Below, in pieces: positions 1 to 5,469 of a stretch of 5,469 nt of DNA. A program made the position numbers and the translations under genes. The stretch is from Acidobacteriota bacterium (lineage in GTDB: Bacteria; Acidobacteriota; Terriglobia; Acidiferrales; UBA7541): contig QHZC01000728.1 of assembly GCA_003224515.1 (NCBI GenBank), positions 1 through 5,469 of the forward strand, in the 5' to 3' direction. Position 1 is the stretch's first letter, and the number at the start of each line of letters is the position of its first letter. The notes under the pieces were generated by a model. The model did not search any database. It saw only the letters and a list, made by a program, of their open reading frames with translations, and was not told the origin of the DNA.

Positions 1-151
1 CCAGCGAATCCTTTCATTGCCGATGTACGCGGAGCTAACGCCTGAAGTGATTGAATACGTTGCCAAAAGCATCCTAACTTTCCTCTCCGCAAACCAGGAT
101 AGTCATGCGTTGTACGAGCAGCTGGTCAGGCACGCTACCCCGTCCCTATGA
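1..151 (+). CDS. DegT/DnrJ/EryC1/StrS-family sugar aminotransferase, C-terminal end only
   Basis: This is the last 49 codons of a gene whose 5' part lies left of the window; the first full codon begins at base 2 and the stop is TGA at 149-151. The sequence near the start reads RILSLPMYAELTPEVIEYVA. This matches the typical C-terminal end of PLP-dependent nucleotide-sugar aminotransferases (ArnB/WecE/PglE-like), where an LSLPMYPELT-like motif precedes the last helix. Members of the family transfer an amino group, usually from glutamate, to a keto-sugar nucleotide in the cytoplasm. The catalytic lysine and PLP-binding residues are outside the window, so activity and substrate cannot be judged. 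About 25 residues follow the usual terminal helix, which is a slightly long tail. The stop codon overlaps the start of the next gene by four bases (ATGA), which suggests translational coupling. The surrounding polysaccharide genes fit this call. Confidence 0.82.
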   Translation, partial: QRILSLPMYAELTPEVIEYVAKSILTFLSANQDSHALYEQLVRHATPSL

Positions 152-1617
152 ATTCAGCGGGAATGCGATCACCCGGACCAACCAGCCGACTGTCTCTGGC
201 GGCTGGAAGCAAGCCAAGCCCAGCGGTGGCGCCGTGGACCTACCCGCGCCTCCGCTCACTCGGTGCGAACTCTCTCGTTGTTGCCATCCTTAGTCCCTTT
301 CTCGCGCTGACATCTGGGTATGCATCGAAGGTTCTTCTGGCGATTGTCATCCTCGACATTCCCATTCAACTCGGCACTACGCTTTTCCTTCGGCCCCACG
401 AAGCGGATTTTGGCGCTTTGAAGGGATTAAGCATCTCAGCGACAACCTTAGCCCTAGCCGGGTTGTATGCTTCCTGGTTGATCCGGACCATGGCCAAGAG
501 AACGCCCGAGGCTCGTCCTCCACTCCACATCAATTGGCCTCTGGTGTTCTACTTCGCCATCACTATTCTCTCGATGCTTGTGGCCCAGGATCTGGCCCTC
601 TCTCTTTTCGAGGTGTACCTGCTGCTCGAAGCCTGCTTGGTGTACTTTTACGTCGCCAACACCGTCCGCACTCGCGAAGGCGTTTTGTTTGTACTGCGGT
701 ACCTGATGATTGGGGGCCTGTTCGAAAGCCTGGTCATCATCGTCATGAAGTTTACAGTGACACCGTCGACCCCCTGGAACATGCCGATCCATATCATTGC
801 CGAGTTCACGGGGCGAGATGGTGGCATGCGACTTGGCGGCACGATCGGCGTACCCAATGTTGCGGGCGCCTATCTCAGCATCTTGCTAGCATCCGCGGCC
901 AGCCTGCTACTTACAAACCTCGGACCCGCGTACAAGTGGTTGGCGAAGTTGGTTTTAGGTCTCGGCGGCGTGGCACTGATCTACACGTTCTCGCGAGGGG
1001 GATGGATCGCTTTGGCTTTGGCGGTTATAGTGCTTTGTTTCGTCGCTTGGCGTCAGCGCGGGTTTTCCCTAAGAGTGCCCATCGCCATTCTCGCGATTTT
1101 GACGCTGCTATATCTGCCCTTCCACGGCGTCATTTCAGAGCGCATGTTTGGGGACGACAAAGGATCGGCGGAATCTCGCATCCCCTTGAACAAACTGGCG
1201 TTTCGGATGATCGAAGATAACCCAGTAATGGGAGTGGGTGCCAACAATTTCACCGTGGCTATGGATCGTTACGTGACCGCCGAGTTTCGTCATGACTGGC
1301 TCTTTGCGGTTCACAACAAATACTTATTGGTGTTAGCGGAAACGGGAATTGGCGGGCTGCTGGCCTATCTAGCCTTTCTGCTAGGTACCATGCGCACGGG
1401 TTGGAAATGCTGGAGGTTCCAGGACCCTCTGTTCTCGCCACTGGGCCTTGGGTTCGCGGTGGGCATTGCCGGTCATATGGTGCACCTGACCGTTGACTTA
1501 TTCCACGTTCGACCCATTCAACAACTGCTGTGGTTGCTTGCCGGTCTCCTGGCCGCGATGCACAGGATGTGCACGCAGCCCCCGGCCCCGGATTCACTTT
1601 CCAAAATCGCTTCATGA
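148..1617 (+). CDS. O-antigen ligase / polymerase superfamily membrane protein (WaaL/Wzy-like)
   Basis: This 489-residue inner-membrane protein has roughly a dozen hydrophobic segments from about residue 42 to 472. It probably joins or polymerises lipid-linked glycan at the periplasmic face. Hallmarks of the Wzy_C/O-antigen ligase domain are GTIGVPNVAGAYL (231-243), TFSRGGW (280-286), EDNPVMGVGANNF (356-368) and VHNKYLLVLAETGIGG (388-403). The long polar stretch at about 327-390 corresponds to the large periplasmic loop of the family, with candidate functional Arg283, Arg344 and His389. WaaL ligases and Wzy polymerases share these features, so the sequence alone does not decide between them. 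The ATG at 148 overlaps the preceding stop (ATGA) and has no clear Shine-Dalgarno sequence, which is consistent with reinitiation. The first 40 or so residues are polar, rich in Pro, Ser and Gly, and precede the first membrane segment, so a later start (for example ATG at 163 or GTG at 226) is possible. Confidence 0.88.
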   Translation: MNSAGMRSPGPTSRLSLAAGSKPSPAVAPWTYPRLRSLGANSLVVAILSPFLALTSGYASKVLLAIVILDIPIQLGTTLFLRPHEADFGALKGLSISATTLALAGLYASWLIRTMAKRTPEARPPLHINWPLVFYFAITILSMLVAQDLALSLFEVYLLLEACLVYFYVANTVRTREGVLFVLRYLMIGGLFESLVIIVMKFTVTPSTPWNMPIHIIAEFTGRDGGMRLGGTIGVPNVAGAYLSILLASAASLLLTNLGPAYKWLAKLVLGLGGVALIYTFSRGGWIALALAVIVLCFVAWRQRGFSLRVPIAILAILTLLYLPFHGVISERMFGDDKGSAESRIPLNKLAFRMIEDNPVMGVGANNFTVAMDRYVTAEFRHDWLFAVHNKYLLVLAETGIGGLLAYLAFLLGTMRTGWKCWRFQDPLFSPLGLGFAVGIAGHMVHLTVDLFHVRPIQQLLWLLAGLLAAMHRMCTQPPAPDSLSKIAS

Positions 1618-1642
1618 TGCGGTTGAGCAGATAGTCACCGCA
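1618..1642 (+). terminator. Candidate hairpin directly after the ligase gene
   Basis: TGCGGT (1618-1623) pairs perfectly with ACCGCA (1637-1642) around a 13-base loop, and two further pairs (GA 1625-1626 with TC 1635-1636) are possible inside. The structure begins on the base after the stop codon. No T-run follows, so it is not a classical intrinsic terminator. It might act in factor-dependent termination or 3'-end protection, or be chance. Confidence 0.25.
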
Positions 1643-1710
1643 CAGGGATTGAGTCCGTTCTAAAACATGGAACCGAATCTCGCTATCCCAAGTTCCTCCA
1701 GAAGAGAGCA

Positions 1711-1733
1711 CATGGGCCGTTAAATGGCCCGTG
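1711..1733 (+). terminator. Candidate GC-rich hairpin without a T-tract
   Basis: CATGGGCC (1711-1718) pairs with GGCCCGTG (1726-1733) to give an eight-pair stem with one G-T pair and a seven-base loop (GTTAAAT). It is the strongest short stem in the gap, about 95 bases after the ligase stop. The following bases (CGATGGCATT) lack a T-tract, so transcription termination here is a guess. Confidence 0.3.
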
Positions 1734-1946
1734 CGATGGCATTGATCCCCGGCTCACGACGACTCCCTCGCCGATGAGGTTCGAAAAGAGAGCGAGGTTA
1801 ATGCTAGGCCCAGGCGTCCAAACGCATTGGGGAAGTGATCTGTCATACCGCCGTCGTCGCCCACGCTTTTCTCAGAGCAGCTCGATTGGAAATCCATGGC
1901 TAGGAGACGCTGGCGGACCGTGTTGCAAGTAACGTCAGCCGGGGCA

Positions 1947-1984
1947 CGCGGGGCTGAACCATCTGGCATTCACTAAGCCCAGCG
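1947..1984 (+). repeat. Imperfect inverted repeat upstream of the first glycosyltransferase
   Basis: CGCgGGGCT (1947-1955) pairs with AGCCCaGCG (1976-1984), eight pairs with one G-A mismatch, around a 20-base centre. Inside it GAA (1956-1958) can pair with TTC (1969-1971) and CC with GG (1959-1960, 1965-1966), with unpaired bases between. It ends 58 bases before the ATG at 2043. It could be a leader-RNA structure or a protein-binding palindrome; chance is also possible. Confidence 0.25.
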
Positions 1985-2029
1985 GGACAGACACGACGCT
2001 CCTTTCAGCCCATACCGCCATCATTGTTC

Positions 2030-2034
2030 GAGGA
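2030..2034 (+). promoter_or_regulatory. Ribosome binding site for the first GT4 gene
   Basis: GAGGA lies eight bases before the ATG at 2043, a normal Shine-Dalgarno spacing, and supports that start. Short arms GTTC (2026-2029) and GAAC (2036-2039) flank it, but four pairs are too few to argue for sequestration. Confidence 0.6.
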
Positions 2035-2042
2035 AGAACCAG

Positions 2043-3068
2043 ATGAAGGTGCTGATCATGACGGCCATCTATCCGACGCCGGCGAATCCCGCGTTCGGTT
2101 CGTTTGTTAGAACACAAGCCGAATCGCTCAAGCGCGCCGGTGTCGACATCGAAGTGCTTGTTTTGCGGGGCCGCTTCCGAAAGTTGATTTACCCCAAAGG
2201 GGTTTTTCAATTGCGAAGACGTCTTGCCGGGAGCCCCGCTGATCTTGTCCACGCTCATTACAGCTACGTTGGCATGATAGCGCGCACACAATGGAAAGTG
2301 CCCGTTGTTGTCACCTTTCACGGCGATGACCTGCTGGGGACGGTCATGGAAAGCGGCGAGAAAACACGATCGAGCGCGTTGATCGTAGCAGCTGGGAAGA
2401 GGCTGGCCCGGCACGTAGATGCCGTCATCGTTCAGACTTCGGAGATGGCCAGCAAACTCGAGGAAGCGAATGTTTTCGTTATCCCTCATGAAGTCGATTT
2501 CGAAGTCTTCAGGCCGACGGACAGGGAACAAGCCAGGGCCACGCTGGGGCTGGCGGCAGGAAAGAAATACCTGCTCTTTGCAGCAAACCCACAAGTTCCG
2601 GTGAAACGCTTTCCACTGGCCAAGTCTGCAGCCGATTATCTTCGAAAGCGCGACCCTGCCATTGAATTGCTGGTGGTTTACAAAGAGCCGCAGGAGCGCC
2701 TCGCGCTCTTCATGAGTGCATGTGATGCGCTGGTTTTCCCATCCTATCAAGAGGGCTCACCCAACGTCATTAAGCAAGCCATGGCTTGCAATCTTCCCAT
2801 CGTTGCCACGGATGTCGGCGATGTTCGCCAGATCATTGAGAAGACGAAGGGGTGCTACGTTTCGAAACCGAGCGTCACGGAATTTGCTGCACGGATCAAT
2901 GAGATTTTGCAGCATCGCGAAAGAACCGATGGCCGGGAACACATTCGTCATCTGGATTCCGCTGCGGTGTCTGAAAGAGTCATTGAGGTCTACGAGCAAG
3001 TGCTACGAAATCGCGAGGCGCGTTTCGTGGGCCGGACCGAGAACAACCTTTTCATCGCGGGAAAGTAA
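2043..3068 (+). CDS. GT4-family glycosyltransferase
   Basis: This 341-residue GT-B fold glycosyltransferase likely transfers a sugar from a nucleotide donor to a lipid-linked glycan at the cytoplasmic side of the membrane. The N-terminal acceptor domain starts with MKVLIMTAIYPTPANPAFGS, where the FGSFVRTQAESLKRAG segment (18-33) is typical of the family, followed by DLVHAHYSYVGMIA (67-80) and TFHGDDLLG (91-99). The C-terminal donor domain has FAANPQVPVKRFPLA (179-193), with a probable phosphate-binding Lys188/Arg189, and YQEGSPNVIKQAMACNLPIV (235-254) followed by TDVGDV. The usual EX7E motif reads E237...Q245, with glutamine replacing the second glutamate. Length is normal to slightly short for GT4. 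The ATG at 2043 is supported by GAGGA at 2030-2034, eight bases upstream. It is the first gene of a probable three-gene operon. Donor, acceptor and linkage cannot be inferred. Confidence 0.92.
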   Translation: MKVLIMTAIYPTPANPAFGSFVRTQAESLKRAGVDIEVLVLRGRFRKLIYPKGVFQLRRRLAGSPADLVHAHYSYVGMIARTQWKVPVVVTFHGDDLLGTVMESGEKTRSSALIVAAGKRLARHVDAVIVQTSEMASKLEEANVFVIPHEVDFEVFRPTDREQARATLGLAAGKKYLLFAANPQVPVKRFPLAKSAADYLRKRDPAIELLVVYKEPQERLALFMSACDALVFPSYQEGSPNVIKQAMACNLPIVATDVGDVRQIIEKTKGCYVSKPSVTEFAARINEILQHRERTDGREHIRHLDSAAVSERVIEVYEQVLRNREARFVGRTENNLFIAGK

Positions 3069-3097
3069 ACCCAAGAAGAAAGCCCGGAAACTAAACC

Positions 3098-5023
3098 ATG
3101 TGTGGCATCTGCGGTTTCTACGAATACAAAACGCATGACCCGGCGGACCGACAGGTTCTTGGCGACATGCTCAGCGTGATCCGTCACCGGGGTCCCGATG
3201 ATTCCGGCGTGTACTTCGGCAAAGATGTGGCCATCGGAATGCGCCGCTTAAGCATCATCGACCTGAGCGGGGGCAAGCAGCCGATCTGCAATGAAGACGG
3301 GTCCATCGTCACTGTTTTCAACGGCGAGATCTACAACTTCCAGGTGCTTAGGGAGCAGCTACGGAACCGGGGCCATTCACTCGCAACGGCGAGCGATACG
3401 GAAGTGATCGTTCACCTATACGAGGACTTCGGCGAAGATTGCGTGCAGCACCTGCGCGGGATGTTTGGCTTTGCCCTATGGGACGCGCGCCGACGGCGGC
3501 TCTTCGTGGCCCGCGATCGCCTGGGAATTAAGCCTGTATATTTCGCACAATCGGGCGGGCGGCTCATCTTCGCGTCCGAGATCAAAGCAATTCTTCAGCA
3601 TCCTGCGACGCAGGCTAACCTGAACGTCGATGGTCTGAGCAAGTTCCTTTCGCTGAAGTATGTGCCAGCGCCCCAGACGATGTTTGAGGGCATTTATGCA
3701 CTGCCACCGGGTTGCAGCCTGACGTGCGATGCGAATGGCGTAAAGGTCCGGCGCTACTGGGACTTGTCGTTTGCCAACCATAGTAATGGCGAGCGCAGCG
3801 AAGAGAGCTATGCTGACGAACTCGACGCCCTTCTGAGAGAGTGCGTCAAGCTGCACCTCATGAGCGACGTCCCGTTCGGCGCGTTTTTGAGCGGAGGACT
3901 CGACTCCAGCACGGTAGTCGCACTCATGAGCCAGTTCCTGAACGAGCCCGTCAAAACCTACTCGGTAGGATTCGAGGGCGATGCCGAAGCATTCAGCGAG
4001 CTGCCTTACGCGCGCATGGTTGCGAAGAAGTACGAGGCCGATCATCACGAAGTGTTTATCCGGCCCAACGACTTGATCAACCTTTCAGAGAAAGTGATCT
4101 GGCATCTGGATCAGCCCATCGCCGACGAAGCGTGCTTGGCCAACTACATGGTCGCGGAGCTGGCCTCGCGTCAGGTGAAGATGGTCCTCACGGGAGAAGG
4201 CGGGGACGAATTGTTTGCCGGCTACGCGCGCTACGCCGGTGAAAGGCTGTCCCCCTTGTTCCGGCATCTTCCGCGGGCTGCCAAGTCAGTGGCGCTTGCC
4301 GCGTGCGGGTGCGTCCCCGGGCTGCGCCGCCAGAAGCTTGCTCTGTACGCACTTTGTCAGCCGGATGAGGTCAACCGCCTCGTCAATTGGTTTCCACTTT
4401 TCAACTCGGAAGCCAAACAAGCTTTGCTTTCCGAAGATTTCAAACAGAACCTGAACGGCGGCGACGCGAGCGCCGTGTTCGCCGAACATCTAGCTCTCAC
4501 GGATGCTACGGACCCGCTGAACCGCATGCTCTACGTGGATACGAAGCTCTGGCTGCCCGACGATCTGCTCGCCCGGGGCGACAAGACGAGCATGGCCGCG
4601 TCGCTGGAGGCTCGTGTTCCACTTCTGGATCACAAGCTGGTGGAGTTTGCAGCCGCACTCCCGCAGCATCTGAAAGTAAAAGGCCTGACACGCAAGTATT
4701 TGCTGAAGAAAGTGTGCCAAGCATTGCTTCCGCCGGAGATCATCCGCCGGAAGAAGAAGGGATTTCCCATGCCCATTTCTCTATGGTTCCGGAAAGAGGC
4801 CCGGTCATTTCTCCGTGACGTTCTTTCTCCCTCGGCATTGCAACGCCGAGGGCTCTTCAACCCCGCATTTGTAGAAAAATTGCTCACCGAGCACGAAAAT
4901 AGTTTCGCCGATCACGGCTCGTTGCTGTGGGGTTTACTCAGCGTCGAACTGTGGCAGCGCGCTTTCATGGATTCACAACAACGCCCGGAGCGGCTGACGA
5001 ATGCTTTCGCAGCGCAGGCTTGA
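3098..5023 (+). CDS. asnB: Asparagine synthase (glutamine-hydrolysing) / AsnB-type amidotransferase
   Basis: This 641-residue cytoplasmic enzyme has the complete class-II glutaminase plus ATP-dependent synthetase layout. The N-terminal domain starts MCGICGF, with Cys2 as the nucleophile freed by Met removal, which fixes the start. It continues with RHRGPDD (29-35), Arg50, FNGEIYN (74-80) and SDTEV (99-103) for glutamine binding. The synthetase domain has the pyrophosphate loop SGGLDSS (265-271), LTGEGGDELFAGY (364-376) and KTSMAASLEARVPLLD (496-511). All key residues I can place are present, so it should be active. It is longer than E. coli AsnB (about 554) and close to Bacillus and exopolysaccharide-locus relatives (about 610-650). 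It could make asparagine from aspartate, or amidate a uronic-acid sugar as proposed for WbpS in O-antigen loci; its place between two glycosyltransferases favours a polysaccharide role (inference). A weak GGAAA at 3086-3090 lies seven bases before the ATG; the gap to the upstream gene is 29 bases. Confidence 0.95.
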   Translation: MCGICGFYEYKTHDPADRQVLGDMLSVIRHRGPDDSGVYFGKDVAIGMRRLSIIDLSGGKQPICNEDGSIVTVFNGEIYNFQVLREQLRNRGHSLATASDTEVIVHLYEDFGEDCVQHLRGMFGFALWDARRRRLFVARDRLGIKPVYFAQSGGRLIFASEIKAILQHPATQANLNVDGLSKFLSLKYVPAPQTMFEGIYALPPGCSLTCDANGVKVRRYWDLSFANHSNGERSEESYADELDALLRECVKLHLMSDVPFGAFLSGGLDSSTVVALMSQFLNEPVKTYSVGFEGDAEAFSELPYARMVAKKYEADHHEVFIRPNDLINLSEKVIWHLDQPIADEACLANYMVAELASRQVKMVLTGEGGDELFAGYARYAGERLSPLFRHLPRAAKSVALAACGCVPGLRRQKLALYALCQPDEVNRLVNWFPLFNSEAKQALLSEDFKQNLNGGDASAVFAEHLALTDATDPLNRMLYVDTKLWLPDDLLARGDKTSMAASLEARVPLLDHKLVEFAAALPQHLKVKGLTRKYLLKKVCQALLPPEIIRRKKKGFPMPISLWFRKEARSFLRDVLSPSALQRRGLFNPAFVEKLLTEHENSFADHGSLLWGLLSVELWQRAFMDSQQRPERLTNAFAAQA

Positions 5024-5055
5024 TGAGACTGCGGCGGTAAGGCAGAGATCGGGAT

Positions 5056-5060
5056 AGGAA
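5056..5060 (+). promoter_or_regulatory. Ribosome binding site deciding a GTG start
   Basis: AGGAA sits five bases before the GTG at 5066. The next in-frame ATG (5096) has no comparable purine-rich site at normal spacing. This site therefore favours the GTG as the start of the last gene. Confidence 0.6.
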
Positions 5061-5065
5061 CATTC

Positions 5066-5469
5066 GTGAAAGCGACCGCCAATAACCGAATACTGATGCT
5101 GTTGGAGAATCAAACTTACCCGCGGGACTTTCGTGTTCTCCGAGAGGCCACTGCACTGACTGCTGCAGGCTACCGGGTCTCGGTCATCTGTCCGGCGGGC
5201 CCGGGCCAACCTTTTCGGGAAACATTGAACGGTGTGCGCCTTTGCCGCTATGCGCAGCCGCCGGCCGCCAATGGTTTCCTGGGATACATCTGGGAGTACG
5301 GATACGCCATGGCAGCCACGTTCGTGCTCTCCTTGCTGCTGCTCTTCCGCGAGGGTTTTGATGTTGTCCATGCTCACAATCCACCGGACACGTTTGTCTT
5401 CATCGCCGCCTTTTACAAGTTGCTTGGCAAACGATTTGTCTTTGATCATCACGACTTGTCCCCGGAAAT
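5066..5469 (+). CDS. GT4-family glycosyltransferase, N-terminal part (truncated by window edge)
   Basis: An open frame runs from GTG at 5066 to the window end, giving 134 complete codons plus two bases with no stop. It encodes the N-terminal half of a GT-B glycosyltransferase of the GT4/WbuB-like group. Visible features are RILMLLENQTYPRDFRVLRE (8-27), the first beta strand and acceptor-side loop; GYRVSVICPAGP (35-46), the second strand; GFDVVHAHNPPD (97-108); and KRFVFDHHDLSPE (122-134). The HNPPD and DHHDLSPE signatures are typical of one bacterial polysaccharide glycosyltransferase branch. The hydrophobic stretch at 82-94 (MAATFVLSLLLLF) is more likely a buried or membrane-associated helix than a transmembrane anchor. 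The donor-binding domain lies outside the window, so activity and donor cannot be assessed. The start is supported by AGGAA at 5056-5060; ATG at 5096 would shorten the protein by 10 residues and cut into the first strand. It follows the amidotransferase gene by 42 bases, probably in the same operon. Confidence 0.9.
   Translation, partial: MKATANNRILMLLENQTYPRDFRVLREATALTAAGYRVSVICPAGPGQPFRETLNGVRLCRYAQPPAANGFLGYIWEYGYAMAATFVLSLLLLFREGFDVVHAHNPPDTFVFIAAFYKLLGKRFVFDHHDLSPE

Larger units (their letters stand above)
1618..2042. other. 425-base intergenic gap with no credible gene
   Basis: This is the only long non-coding stretch in the window. Reading frames here are short or are shadows: an 18-codon frame at 1667-1723 has no ribosome binding site or recognisable product, and the minus-strand frames crossing the region give unrecognisable, low-complexity proteins. 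I see no tRNA, IS end or clear sigma-70 promoter. The region does hold two hairpins after the ligase gene (1618-1642 and 1711-1733) and an imperfect hairpin upstream of the glycosyltransferase (1947-1984). Since the neighbouring genes are packed within 0-42 bases of each other, the gap probably contains the end of one transcription unit and the start of the next. Confidence 0.6.

Noticed and set aside
534..1220. 228-codon + strand frame nested in the ligase/polymerase gene
   Set aside because: The product is Arg/His/Gly-rich without family motifs, while the overlapping frame encodes a well-supported membrane protein.
1667..1723. 18-codon + strand frame in the gap as a possible leader peptide
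   Set aside because: It has no ribosome binding site and no run of regulatory codons, and it ends within a hairpin loop by coincidence rather than in an attenuator layout.
1754..1969. 71-codon minus-strand frame inside the intergenic gap
   Set aside because: The composition is unremarkable, there is no recognisable motif, and I see no supporting ribosome binding site; it is too weak to call a gene.
1844..2026. Imperfect direct repeat CATACCGCC followed by TCNT-like bases at 1844 and 2011
   Set aside because: A shared 9-mer within a region of this length is not unlikely by chance, and no second pair or promoter context supports an operator.
1935..2750. 271-codon open frame on the minus strand across the gap and the first glycosyltransferase
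   Set aside because: It lies mostly antisense to a clearly conserved GT4 gene, and its product is rich in Arg, Cys and His with no recognisable motif, as expected of a shadow frame.
3476..4048. 190-codon minus-strand frame opposite the amidotransferase gene
   Set aside because: It is antisense to conserved AsnB sequence and resembles no protein family I recognise.
1..5469. CRISPR arrays, tRNA genes, IS ends or phage genes
   Set aside because: I looked for repeated spacers, cloverleaf-like sequence, terminal inverted repeats and transposase or phage motifs and found none.

Overview
The window is part of a bacterial surface-polysaccharide gene cluster (O-antigen, capsule or exopolysaccharide), with every supportable gene on the + strand. 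In order it holds: the 3' end of a DegT/DnrJ/EryC1/StrS-type sugar aminotransferase; a complete polytopic membrane protein of the O-antigen ligase/polymerase superfamily; a 425-base non-coding gap; a complete GT4-family glycosyltransferase; a complete glutamine-hydrolysing asparagine synthase-type amidotransferase; and the 5' part of a second GT4-family glycosyltransferase that runs off the right edge. The host is probably a Gram-negative bacterium of moderate G+C. The style of these proteins would suit a soil Acidobacteriota or similar lineage, but nothing here fixes the taxonomy, and that guess is inference.

Layout. The aminotransferase (to 151) and the ligase/polymerase (148-1617) overlap by four bases in an ATGA arrangement, so they look translationally coupled at the end of one transcription unit. 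Bases 1618-2042 carry no credible gene. They contain two candidate hairpins just after the ligase gene and a longer imperfect hairpin about 60-95 bases before the next start codon, so the gap may mark the boundary between two units. The second unit, GT4 (2043-3068), amidotransferase (3098-5023) and GT4 (5066 onward), has short spacers of 29 and 42 bases and looks like an operon.

How the genes may work together (inference from families). The aminotransferase would put an amino group on a nucleotide-linked keto-sugar. The two GT4 enzymes would add sugars to a lipid-linked repeat unit at the inner face of the membrane. The AsnB-like enzyme could amidate a sugar carboxyl group, as proposed for WbpS-type proteins in O-antigen loci, or simply make asparagine. 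The polytopic protein would polymerise or ligate the finished chain at the periplasmic face. I found no tRNA, rRNA, CRISPR array, insertion sequence or phage signal, and no convincing evidence of a wholly new system. The best leads are the amidotransferase placed between two glycosyltransferases, a Glu-to-Gln change in the EX7E motif of the first GT4, and the structured intergenic gap.
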